Source of the DNA: Solimonas_A sp052035235
GTDB lineage: Bacteria > Pseudomonadota > Gammaproteobacteria > Nevskiales > Nevskiaceae
Assembly: GCA_052035235.1 (NCBI GenBank)
Contig: JBPOHT010000045.1
Coordinates: 1-64,000 of the forward strand
Length of the DNA: 64,000 nucleotides
Direction of reading: 5' to 3'
This document shows, piece by piece, positions 43,264 through 50,257 of this stretch. The notes beneath the pieces are model-generated. The model had not been told where the DNA came from and searched no databases. It was given only the letters and a program-made list of their open reading frames with translations. The position numbers and the translations under genes are program-made. Position 1 is the stretch's first letter; the number at the start of each line of letters is the position of its first letter.

Positions 43264-43318
43264 AAGGGCCTGCCATCCACTCCCCGGTGGCTGCGACGGG
43301 AGTGGATGGCAGGCCCTT
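43264..43318 (-). terminator. Very strong 21-bp hairpin (terminator of ychJ)
   Basis: Left arm 43264-43284 and right arm 43298-43318 are perfect 21-bp complements with a 13-nt loop. On the minus strand, the direction of ychJ, an AGAGCTTTTT run follows. A second hairpin GCTTTTT/AAAAAGC (43242-43260) lies just beyond it. Confidence 0.85.
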
Positions 43319-43325
43319 GGGGAAA

Positions 43326-43784
43326 TCAGGCTTTCTTTGCTCGGCCGCCCTGGGCCGCCACCGGTTCCGGCTCCGGAAAGCTGCCGTCCAGGTAGTGCCA
43401 GCGCCCTTCCAGCCGCTCGAAGCGGCTGAGCTCCTGCAGCCGCTGCGCGCTGCCGCCGCCGACCCGATAGCGCGCCACGAACTCCACCAGGGCGTGGTCG
43501 GCGTCCTGCGGCACATGGCGCAACACCTTCAGGCCCAGCCAGGTGGTGCGCGGCTGTTCGGTACCCAGGTCCAGGGCCGCGGGCCGGGTGGAGGGGTGCC
43601 AGCTGTCCAGCAGGTAGCCCTCCAGGCCCGAGAAATAGGCGCTGTAGCGCGAGCGCATCAAGGCCTCCGCCGTGGGTGGCAGCGCATGGCCCAGGTGATA
43701 GGGCTCGCAGCAGGCGACGTAGGCCGCGCTGCTGCCGCAGGGGCAGGTCGGCCCGGCGGCTCGGGTGGAGAGGGGGCGGGTCAT
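43326..43784 (-). CDS. ychJ: YchJ family SEC-C protein
   Basis: 152 aa UPF0225 protein. The SEC-C zinc motif is CPCGSSAAYVACCEPYH near the N-terminus. The NTF2-like core follows: AEALMRSRYSAYFSG, LLDSWHPSTRP, VEFVARYRVGG. ATG 43784 preferred; a GTG at 43802 also possible. Lies between cysH and MscS on the minus strand. Confidence 0.92.
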   Translation of the reverse strand: MTRPLSTRAAGPTCPCGSSAAYVACCEPYHLGHALPPTAEALMRSRYSAYFSGLEGYLLDSWHPSTRPAALDLGTEQPRTTWLGLKVLRHVPQDADHALVEFVARYRVGGGSAQRLQELSRFERLEGRWHYLDGSFPEPEPVAAQGGRAKKA

Positions 43785-43826
43785 CTGCGGATTGTGCTGC
43801 ACCGTCTCCCCTCCCGCACCTGGGCG

Positions 43827-44942
43827 TCAGTGAGCCCCGGCCTTGCTGCCGTTGCTGCGAGCGGGTGCCTCGCCTTGCTCGAAACGCAGCGGGCCCTCGA
43901 TACGCAGGCTGTGCTGCGGCAGGCCGAAGACGATGTTCTCGGCCTTGAGCGCGTGCATGATCGCCAGGTTCACGGCCTGCTGGATGTCCATGTAGAGGTT
44001 GAAGTCCGGGTCCGTGACCCAGTAGACCGTCTCGAACACCAGCGAGTGCTCGCCGAATTTCTGGAAGTGCGCCCGGTCGAAGCGCACCTTCGGCTGCGCC
44101 TCGACGATGCCGCGGAGGGTCGGCGGGATCTGCTCGATCTGCTCCGGCGAGGTGTCGTAGCCCACGCCGAAGCTGAACACCACGCGGCGCTCCACCATGC
44201 GCTTGTAGTTGCGCAGGCGGGTCTTGAGCAGGTCGCTGTTGGAGAAGACGATCTGCTCGCCGTCCAGGCTGCGGATGCGCGTGGTCTTGAGGCCCACGTT
44301 CTCCACCGTGCCCATGTAGTTGTCCACGATGATGAAGTCGCCGATCACGAAGGGCTTGTCGACGACGATGGACAGCGAGGCGAACAGGTCGCCCAGGATG
44401 TTCTGCACCGCCAGCGCCACCGCCACGCCGCCGATGCCCAGGCCTGCCACCAGGGCGGTGATGTTGATGCCGAAGTTGTCCAGCACCAGCAGCAATATCA
44501 CGCTCCACAGCACCAGCTGCGCCAGGAAGCTGATGGCGGACAGGCTGGTGGCCGCGCTGGCGTTGGAGGCCATGGCCTTGGCACGAGAGCGTCCCGTCCA
44601 GAAGCCCAGCGCCGCGCCGCCCCAGAAGCCCAGTTGCAGGAAGAACGCGGCGGCGGTCACCATCTTCAGCACTTCGCCGTGCTTGTCGGGCAGCGTCAGG
44701 TAGTGGCTGCCCAGCGACAGCGCAAACACCGATACCAGCCACAACCGAGTGGCACGCAGTGCCGCCACCAGGGCATCGTCGATCTGGGTATTGGAACGCA
44801 GGGCCTGGGCCTCCAGGCGCCGCGTCAGGATCGGCTTGACCAGGTAGACAGCCAGCGCAATGGCCACGGAAATGCCCAGCGCGATCAACCAATCCTTGAG
44901 GGTGCCGCCATACACGGCAGCATCGAGCCACTTCGCGTCCAT
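43827..44942 (-). CDS. Small-conductance mechanosensitive channel (MscS family)
   Basis: 371 aa. Several TM segments before the pore helix AVALAVQNILGDLFASLSI (about 175-195), then the MscS beta domain (PFVIGDFIIVDNYMGTVENVGLKTTRIRS) and the cytoplasmic alpha/beta portion. Releases solutes under hypoosmotic shock. Confidence 0.92.
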   Translation of the reverse strand: MDAKWLDAAVYGGTLKDWLIALGISVAIALAVYLVKPILTRRLEAQALRSNTQIDDALVAALRATRLWLVSVFALSLGSHYLTLPDKHGEVLKMVTAAAFFLQLGFWGGAALGFWTGRSRAKAMASNASAATSLSAISFLAQLVLWSVILLLVLDNFGINITALVAGLGIGGVAVALAVQNILGDLFASLSIVVDKPFVIGDFIIVDNYMGTVENVGLKTTRIRSLDGEQIVFSNSDLLKTRLRNYKRMVERRVVFSFGVGYDTSPEQIEQIPPTLRGIVEAQPKVRFDRAHFQKFGEHSLVFETVYWVTDPDFNLYMDIQQAVNLAIMHALKAENIVFGLPQHSLRIEGPLRFEQGEAPARSNGSKAGAH

Positions 44943-45023
44943 CCCTGAACTCCTTGATTCCCGGCGCCTTCCTGGCTCCGTCAGGTCCTTGGAGTACCGC
45001 GCCGGCCGATCTGTTCCCGGGAC

Positions 45024-45051
45024 TTGAGGTCGTATGTACGATTGTTATAAT
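45024..45051 (+). promoter_or_regulatory. Promoter and operator of the AbrB/Doc pair
   Basis: TTGAGG (45024-45029) and TATAAT (45046-45051) with a 16-bp spacer. Within the spacer lies the palindrome TCGTA-TG-TACGA (45030-45041), a good candidate operator for the AbrB-type antitoxin. Confidence 0.7.
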
Positions 45052-45070
45052 TAGAGTGGAGGTAATAGCC

Positions 45071-45295
45071 ATGAAACTCAAGATCACCACCGTGGGCAAT
45101 TCCGCTGGCGTCGTCCTGCCCAAGGAACTGCTGGCCCGGCTGCGCCTGGACAAGGGCGACACGCTCTACGTCACCGAACTGCCGGATGGCGTGAAGCTGC
45201 AGGCTTACGATCCCGTGTTCGCGGCGCAGATGGACGTGGCCGAGCGGATCATGCGCGAGGATCGCGACCTGCTGCGTCGGCTGGCGGACAGCTGA
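45071..45295 (+). CDS. AbrB/MazE-type antitoxin
   Basis: 74 aa. The N-terminal swapped-hairpin AbrB fold reads KITTVGNSAGVVLPKELLARLRLDKGDTLYVTEL. The C-terminal tail (about 48-74) would cover the toxin. RBS GGAGG before the ATG. Stop and the toxin start overlap (TGATG). Confidence 0.9.
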   Translation: MKLKITTVGNSAGVVLPKELLARLRLDKGDTLYVTELPDGVKLQAYDPVFAAQMDVAERIMREDRDLLRRLADS

Positions 45296-45729
45296 TGATC
45301 GTCTGGATCGAGCGCGCACTGGCCTTGGCGATCCACGATCGCCAGCTTGCCGAGCATGGCGGTGTGCCCGGTGTGCGCGACGAGAACCTGCTGGCCTCCG
45401 CGCTCGCCCGCCCGCAGCAGTTGCATCACTACGGTGATCCTCCTCCCGATCTCGCGGATCTTGCGGCGACGCTGGCCTACGGCCTGGCGCGCAACCATCC
45501 CTTCGTGGACGGCAACAAGCGCACTGCTTATGTCGTCTGCCGCGTGTTCCTGGCGCTCAATGGCGTGGAGCTGATCGCTTCGGCCGAGGAGAAATACCTG
45601 TCGATCCTGGGTCTGGCCGAGGGGCGGATGCCGCTGGAGGAGTATGCCGCCTGGCTGCGCCGCAGCAGCCGGCGTGAAGGCCCGGAACAGGTGCAGGAAC
45701 CGGCACCCCGCTACAAGGCCACGACCTGA
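45295..45729 (+). CDS. doc: Doc-type toxin (death-on-curing, Fic fold)
   Basis: 144 aa. The Fic/Doc motif HPFVDGNKR is at about 68-76, the hallmark of Doc kinases that phosphorylate EF-Tu. The first residues WIERALALAIHDRQLAEHGG are family-like. It overlaps the antitoxin by one base. The C-terminus has an extra Pro/Glu-rich tail. Pairing of Doc with an AbrB-type rather than a Phd antitoxin is known in some genomes. Confidence 0.92.
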   Translation: MIVWIERALALAIHDRQLAEHGGVPGVRDENLLASALARPQQLHHYGDPPPDLADLAATLAYGLARNHPFVDGNKRTAYVVCRVFLALNGVELIASAEEKYLSILGLAEGRMPLEEYAAWLRRSSRREGPEQVQEPAPRYKATT

Positions 45730-45731
45730 GC

Positions 45732-46241
45732 ATGCAGCTCCACCAGATCAACATCCAGTACGACCTGGCCGAAGACCGGCTGCAGCTGCGCATCAGCACG
45801 CGTGACCGGCAGGAATACCGGCTGTGGCTGACACGTCGCTTCACGGCCCTGTGGTGGCCGGCACTGTTCGAGGTGCTGGGGCACAACGAGACGGTGCGCC
45901 AGCAGAGCGGCCCGGAGGCGCAGAAGGCGGTGCTGGAGTTCCAGCACCAGAACGCACTGCAGGACACCGATTTCCGCCAGCGCTTCGAGGCGGATGCGCT
46001 GGCGCCGGCCATGGCGCCGCTGCTGGTCAACAAGGTGCAGATGCGGCGCGATGACGCCGAGCACTACCTGCTGCTCGTCTCCCCGCAGGAAGGACAGGGC
46101 CTGGAAGTCCGCCTGCCGGACAAGATCATGCACGCGCTCGCCGGACTGCTGGCCGAGGGCGTGAAACAGGCCGGCTGGGGCATCGCGCCACCGGCGGCGG
46201 CGCAGGTGGAAAAGCCTTCCCCGGAGCGCAAGCTCAACTGA
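45732..46241 (+). CDS. Conserved hypothetical protein
   Basis: 169 aa, starts 3 bp after doc. Pattern LAEDRLQLRISTRDRQEYRLWLTRRFTALWWPALFEVLG is reminiscent of a conserved gammaproteobacterial hypothetical family. No membrane or signal segments. It could be cotranscribed with the toxin, although it looks like an independent housekeeping gene. Confidence 0.7.
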   Translation: MQLHQINIQYDLAEDRLQLRISTRDRQEYRLWLTRRFTALWWPALFEVLGHNETVRQQSGPEAQKAVLEFQHQNALQDTDFRQRFEADALAPAMAPLLVNKVQMRRDDAEHYLLLVSPQEGQGLEVRLPDKIMHALAGLLAEGVKQAGWGIAPPAAAQVEKPSPERKLN

Positions 46242-46827
46242 GCTGCCACACGCGACAACGGTTGTTCGCCGGCATTGCGTAGTCCTGCAACAGCTTCAGC
46301 CCCACGGCGGACGCCAGCGCATCCACCGCCTCCGCATCGCGGATTCCCCGCCGCGGGTCGCCGTGCTTCAGGGCCCGGTCGAAGTCGGCATTGCTCTGGC
46401 TGGTGAACTGCCCGCCGTAGTTGAAGGGGCCGTAGATCGCCAGCTTCGCGCCGGGGGCCATGATCTCCGGCAGTCGGCGGAACATCTCGCGCACCTGGTC
46501 CCAGCCCATGATGTGCAGGGTGTTGGCACTGAACACGGCGTCGTAGGCCGGAGCCGGCCAGTCGGCCTGGGTGACGTCCAGCACCAGCGGCGCCGGCGTG
46601 TTGGGCAGCGCCGCATCCTCCAGCCACAGGCGGATGCCGTCGAGGTTCTCCTCGCGGTCGGCGCTCTGCCAGACCAGTTGCGGCAAGGCCGCGGCGAAGT
46701 ACACTGCGTGCTGGCCGGTGCCGCTGCCGATCTCCAGCACGCGCTGCCGGTCGGCGAAGTGCTCGCGCAACACCGCGAGGATCGGCTCGCGGTTGCGCTC
46801 GCTGGAGGCGGAGTAGGGTTTGCTCAT
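46234..46827 (-). CDS. DUF938 SAM-dependent methyltransferase
   Basis: 197 aa. SAM motif VLEIGSGTGQHAVYFA; typical DUF938 blocks YSASSERNREPILAVL, ANTLHIMGW and GPFNYGGQFTSQSNADFDRAL. Tail overlaps the previous gene's end. The start overlaps the stop of the MAPEG gene by 4 bp. Confidence 0.92.
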   Translation of the reverse strand: MSKPYSASSERNREPILAVLREHFADRQRVLEIGSGTGQHAVYFAAALPQLVWQSADREENLDGIRLWLEDAALPNTPAPLVLDVTQADWPAPAYDAVFSANTLHIMGWDQVREMFRRLPEIMAPGAKLAIYGPFNYGGQFTSQSNADFDRALKHGDPRRGIRDAEAVDALASAVGLKLLQDYAMPANNRCRVWQLS

Positions 46828-47222
46828 ACGAGCAGGATGACGATGCCGCGCCAGAGGCAGAGCAGGCCGGTGACCAGCAGCAGCAGGAAGGTCAGCGCGG
46901 TGCCCCAGAAGCGGCCGAACTTCCACTGCGAGGTATAGGACAGCGCGATGCCGTGCAGCAGGCGGGCCACCAGCAGCGTGGCGCCGAGCAGGTGCAGCAA
47001 CCAGGGCGGCGTGACCCCGCCGGTCTCCAGCATGGCCAGCATCAGCAGGATCAGCGGCACGTACTCGGTGAAGTTGCCGTGGCCGCGGATGCGGCGCAGC
47101 AGTTCCTGGTCGCCACCGTCACCCAGGCTCACGCCTCGCATCCGCAGTTGCACGACGCGGAAGCTCAAGGCCAGGAACAGGATCGCCAGGGCGCCGGCGT
47201 AGAGCGGTGTGATGGTCAGCAT
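46824..47222 (-). CDS. MAPEG family membrane protein
   Basis: 132 aa, four membrane helices. The MAPEG signature is in RRIRGHGNFTEYVPLILLMLAMLE. The family includes glutathione transferases/peroxidases of membranes. Operon with the DUF938 methyltransferase. Confidence 0.92.
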   Translation of the reverse strand: MLTITPLYAGALAILFLALSFRVVQLRMRGVSLGDGGDQELLRRIRGHGNFTEYVPLILLMLAMLETGGVTPPWLLHLLGATLLVARLLHGIALSYTSQWKFGRFWGTALTFLLLLVTGLLCLWRGIVILLV

Positions 47223-47274
47223 GATCTCCCCCGATTTCTTGTTGAGGAGCCTAGGCTAACGCATCCGGCGCATC

Positions 47275-47316
47275 TTTATTATTTATATAAATTTAATATT
47301 TATATTAAATAATAAA
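47275..47316. terminator. AT-only palindrome after pfkA
   Basis: TTTATTATTTA (47275-47285) and TAAATAATAAA (47306-47316) are perfect inverted arms around a 20-nt A/T-only loop. It sits directly after the pfkA stop codon, between two minus-strand genes. A 42-bp island with no G or C in a high-GC chromosome. Confidence 0.6.
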
Positions 47317-48405
47317 TCACACATCGCCCACGTAGATGCCCACCCCGCGCGCGGTGGCGATCAGGGGATCGTCAGGCTGCAGCAGGCGCGAACCCACGGT
47401 GACGTCGGACAGCGGCACGTCCACCACGCCTCGGTCCTGCCAGGCCACCATGCGGCCAAAGCGGCGATCCGCCACCAGCCTCACCGCGTGCACGCCGAAA
47501 GCCGAAGCCAGCAGGCGATCACGCGGCGACGGCGTGCCGCCGCGCTGCAGGTGGCCCAGGACAGTGACGCGCGTTTCCGTGCCGAGGCGGCGGCCGATCT
47601 CGCGCTCCAGGTAGTAGCCCACGCCGCCGTAGCGGAACTGCTCGCCTGGCAGGTTCACCGAGACGGGCTTGCCCTCCTCGGTCTTCACGCCCTCCGCCAC
47701 CACCAGCAGGGCATGCGAGCGCCCCTGCGACAGCACGCGGCGCAGGTGCGCCACCAGGCCATCGAGCGTGTACGGCAGTTCCGGCACCAGGATCACGTCG
47801 GCACCGCCGGCGATGCCGCCGTTGAGCGCGATATGGCCGGTGTCGCGCCCCATGGTCTCCAGGATCATCACGCGGTGGTGGCTGGCGGCGGTGGGCTGCA
47901 GGCGGTCCAGCGCGTCGGTGACGACGTTGATCGCCGAGGCGAAGCCCACGGCGTACTCGGTACCGTGCACGTCGTTGTCGATGGTCTTGGGCACGCCCAC
48001 CATGCCGATGCCGGCCTGGTCGCAGAGCCGGCTCAGGATGCGCATGGAGCCGTCGCCGCCGATCACCACCAGCGCGTCCAGGCCCAGTTCGCGCGCTCCG
48101 GCGGCGAAGTCCTCGGAGCGGTCGCGGAAGCTGCCGTCGGGCTGCGGGAAGCGGAAGGGGTCCCCCTTGTTGGTGGTGCCCAGGAAGGTGCCGCCTTCGC
48201 GCAGCAGGCCTTCGTCGAAGGACTCCGCGCGCAGTTCGCGGTAGCGTGGCGGCTTCTCCATCAGGCCCAGCGAACCGTCGAGGATGCCCAGCACGCGCCA
48301 GCCGCAAACCTGCGTGGCATGGTAGGTCACGGCACGGATCACAGCATTGAGGCCGGCGCAGTCGCCGCCGCTGGTCAGTACGCCTAGGGTCTTGATGTCC
48401 TTCAT
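47317..48405 (-). CDS. pfkA: 6-phosphofructokinase
   Basis: 362 aa; phosphorylates fructose 6-phosphate in glycolysis. Motifs: GVLTSGGDCAGLNAVIR, GTTNKGDPF, VVIGGDGSMR, GVPKTIDNDV, MGRDTGHIAL. The glycine in GGDGS points to ATP as donor, while the Lys in PKTIDND is the form seen in mixed-substrate/PPi-type enzymes. This combination fits the group III ATP-PFK. Start ATG 48405. Confidence 0.94.
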   Translation of the reverse strand: MKDIKTLGVLTSGGDCAGLNAVIRAVTYHATQVCGWRVLGILDGSLGLMEKPPRYRELRAESFDEGLLREGGTFLGTTNKGDPFRFPQPDGSFRDRSEDFAAGARELGLDALVVIGGDGSMRILSRLCDQAGIGMVGVPKTIDNDVHGTEYAVGFASAINVVTDALDRLQPTAASHHRVMILETMGRDTGHIALNGGIAGGADVILVPELPYTLDGLVAHLRRVLSQGRSHALLVVAEGVKTEEGKPVSVNLPGEQFRYGGVGYYLEREIGRRLGTETRVTVLGHLQRGGTPSPRDRLLASAFGVHAVRLVADRRFGRMVAWQDRGVVDVPLSDVTVGSRLLQPDDPLIATARGVGIYVGDV

Positions 48406-48480
48406 GCGGATCTTCTTCAGGGGCCTGGGATTGAGAGTAGCGCAGCAGCCGTATGGTTCGCCCCCGTCTGCCGGGGCACT

Positions 48481-48614
48481 TATAATCCCCGGCGGAATAT
48501 GACCGACCTTGCCTGACCTGCTCCGCCCTTGCGGCGGAATGCACTCCCCACCGGCATCACGCATGCCGGCTCCTTTGCGGCTGCCCGGCGCAGCCTCGAA
48601 CAGGTCAGGATTCC
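48481..48614 (+). ncRNA. Cloverleaf-like structured leader of rsgA (candidate)
   Basis: A TATAAT lies at 48481-48486. The downstream leader folds as a four-helix junction: closing stem CCTGACCTG (48512-48520) with CAGGTCAGG (48601-48609), and three perfect hairpins inside (TCCGCC/GGCGGA, CCGGCAT/ATGCCGG, GGCTGC/GCAGCC). The 3' strand of the closing stem contains the AGG of the rsgA Shine-Dalgarno, so folding would hide it. Known riboswitch families were considered and none matched. Confidence 0.55.
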
Positions 48615-49643
48615 ATGTCATCCCATCCGCTACACGGCGCGCTGCGCCGCATCGGTTTTCCCTTCCGCTACGTCCCGCTGCTGCCTGACGACGGCCAGCA
48701 TCTGCCCGCGCGCGTGATCGCCCGCCATCGCGACCGCTGCGAACTGCACGATGGCAGCCGTAGTTTTGACGCCCACTTCAGCCCCGACGAGGATCCGCTG
48801 GCGGGCGACTGGGTGCTGTGGCACGAGGACGGTAGCGAACGTCGCATCGTCTCGCTGCTGCCGCGCCTCAACCTGCTGCGTCGCGGCCGTGCCGGCGGCG
48901 ACTCGCAGCCGCTGGTGGCCAACGTCGATACCGCGCTGCTGGTCATGGGCCTGGACGGCAACTACAAGCCCAACCGCCTGGAGCGCTTCCTGCTGCTGGC
49001 GCGCGCCTCCGAGGCCGTTCCCGTGGTGGTACTCACCAAGGCCGATCTCAGCGGTGAAGCGGAGGCGCGCATCGCGCAGGTGCGGCGCCTCTGCGGCGAT
49101 ACCACGGCGGTGCTGCACGGCGACGCGCGAGATCCGCTGCTGCGCGAGGCATCGCGCCCCTGGTGCGGCGAAGGCCAGACGCTGGTATTGCTCGGCTCCT
49201 CCGGCGTCGGCAAATCCACCCTCTGCAACACGCTGCTCGGCACCACCGTGCAGGCAACCGGTGCGGTCAGCGCGGAGGGCGATCGCGGCCGGCACACCAC
49301 CACGGCGCGGCGGCTGCTGTGCCTGCCGGACGGCGCCTGCATCATCGATACCCCGGGCCTGCGCGAACTGCGCCTGTCCGGTGACGAGACGCTGGGAGAC
49401 GGTGCCTTCGAGGACGTGATGCGGATGGCGGAACACTGCCGCTATCGCGATTGCGGGCACGGCGATGAACCGGGCTGCGCGGTGCGTGGCAGCGTCGATG
49501 AAGCGCGGCTGCAGAACTACCACAAGCTGGAACGCGAGCTCGCGCATGCGCAGCAGACGGCGCTACAGAAGCGCGCCGCGAAGCAGGCGGACAAGGTCCT
49601 GCACCGCGAGCTGAAGCGCCACTACCGCGACCGGTATCGATAG
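48615..49643 (+). CDS. rsgA: Ribosome small-subunit GTPase RsgA
   Basis: 342 aa circularly permuted GTPase needed for late 30S maturation. The OB-like N-domain is followed by permuted G-motifs: VVLTKADLS (G4), GSSGVGKSTLCN (G1), DTPGLRE (G3). The C-terminal zinc cluster is HCRYRDCGHGDEPGCAVRG. Expression may be controlled by the structured leader at 48481. Confidence 0.93.
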   Translation: MSSHPLHGALRRIGFPFRYVPLLPDDGQHLPARVIARHRDRCELHDGSRSFDAHFSPDEDPLAGDWVLWHEDGSERRIVSLLPRLNLLRRGRAGGDSQPLVANVDTALLVMGLDGNYKPNRLERFLLLARASEAVPVVVLTKADLSGEAEARIAQVRRLCGDTTAVLHGDARDPLLREASRPWCGEGQTLVLLGSSGVGKSTLCNTLLGTTVQATGAVSAEGDRGRHTTTARRLLCLPDGACIIDTPGLRELRLSGDETLGDGAFEDVMRMAEHCRYRDCGHGDEPGCAVRGSVDEARLQNYHKLERELAHAQQTALQKRAAKQADKVLHRELKRHYRDRYR

Positions 49644-49686
49644 CGAAGGTTCATCGAAACAGGAAAAATTTCAGGAAATAATTTTC

Positions 49687-49715
49687 TTGCAAGCGCAATG
49701 AGCGAGGCGTAAAGT
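49687..49715 (+). promoter_or_regulatory. Promoter of a short transcription unit
   Basis: TTGCAA (49687-49692) and TAAAGT (49710-49715) with an exact 17-bp spacer. The predicted start is near 49722, just before a hairpin. Confidence 0.5.
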
Positions 49716-49724
49716 CCGCGCCCC

Positions 49725-49750
49725 TCGCATCGTGGTGATGCGATTTTTGT
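49725..49750 (+). terminator. Rho-independent terminator downstream of rsgA
   Basis: TCGCATC / GATGCGA perfect 7-bp stem with GTGGT loop followed by TTTTT. It ends rsgA transcripts; for RNA starting near 49722 it would instead form a 5' hairpin. Confidence 0.75.
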
Positions 49751-49765
49751 GAAGACCGAGATTCC

Positions 49766-49891
49766 ATGACCCACTGGTTCAGCATCGCAGACAGGAGCGC
49801 AAAACGGCACGCCAGCCGTGGCGGCGTCGCGCCTGCGTACTTTCTCGAACAGCGGTGCGGCACGAACGATGGCCTGCATTTCATCGACTGA
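49766..49891 (+). CDS. Possible 41-aa small protein
   Basis: ATG at 49766 to TGA at 49889. The product begins MTHWFSIADRSAKRHASRGG and ends GLHFID. It is bracketed by the hairpin at 49725 and a strong terminator at 49940, with a promoter-like pair at 49687. No strong ribosome binding site (GACCGAG only), so it may be non-coding RNA rather than a gene. Confidence 0.3.
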   Translation: MTHWFSIADRSAKRHASRGGVAPAYFLEQRCGTNDGLHFID

Positions 49892-49904
49892 TCCATCCTT
49901 GCCA

Positions 49905-49977
49905 GGGAGATCGGTCACCCCGATCTCCCGCGGAACGCGAACCCCCGGGAGCCCAGCTTTCCGGGGGTTTTTCTTTT
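49905..49977 (+). terminator. Hairpin plus strong terminator
   Basis: First hairpin GGGAGATCGG/CCGATCTCCC (49905-49929). Then CCCCCGG (49942-49948) pairs with CCGGGGG (49961-49967), followed by TTTTTCTTTT. It closes the short transcription unit at 49722-49977. Confidence 0.85.
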
Positions 49978-50184
49978 GCGTTCGCAGCAGACACGAGGAT
50001 TCGGCGGTGAGGACCGCCAGCAGGATTGGCGCTTTTCGCAGAGGCGCCAATAGGGGAACGAGGTGCGGCGCTTGTTCGCAGCGGAGCAGGTTCACAAGTC
50101 CTGCCCGGTGCGCCCGGCCCTGCCGAGGCGTATGCCGCGGAGTGCTCGCATCGCTCCCCCACCAGGAAGTTTTCAGCTTCCGTC
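49978..50184 (+). other. Hairpin-rich spacer leading to the tRNA-like gene
   Basis: No gene visible. Perfect stems: GGCGGT/ACCGCC (50003-50018), ATTGGCGC/GCGCCAAT (50025-50051), GGAAG/CTTCC (50165-50181). Likely the promoter-proximal part of a structured RNA. I found no sigma-54 site with correct -24/-12 spacing. Confidence 0.5.
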
Positions 50185-50257
50185 TTGAAGTTAGCTCAAT
50201 CGGTTAGAGCAGATGATCCTAATCATCCGGTAGCGGGTTCGACTCCCGCACTTCGAT
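50185..50257 (+). tRNA. tRNA-like gene with a 6-nt anticodon loop
   Basis: Complete cloverleaf: acceptor TTGAAGT/ACTTCGA (one U-G), TA, D-arm GCTC..GAGC with GG in the loop, anticodon stem GATGA/TCATC, T-arm GCGGG-TTCGACT-CCCGC. The anticodon loop is TCCTAA, only 6 nt, where CCT (Arg) would be the nominal anticodon. CCA is not encoded (CCG follows). It sits in the leader of slipin-rtcB. It could be a decoy/sensor or a pseudo-tRNA rather than a decoding tRNA. Confidence 0.7.

Noticed and set aside
48512..48609. Possible 4.5S/SRP RNA, because of CAGGTCAGG
   Set aside because: The SRP-specific GGAAG...GCAGCC internal loops are absent; the stems form a junction rather than a rod.
50025..50051. 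Possible sigma-54 promoter (TTGGCGC..TTCGCA) upstream of the tRNA-like gene
   Set aside because: The GG-to-GC spacing is two bases short of the required -24/-12 spacing, and the sequence is better explained as an 8-bp stem ATTGGCGC/GCGCCAAT.
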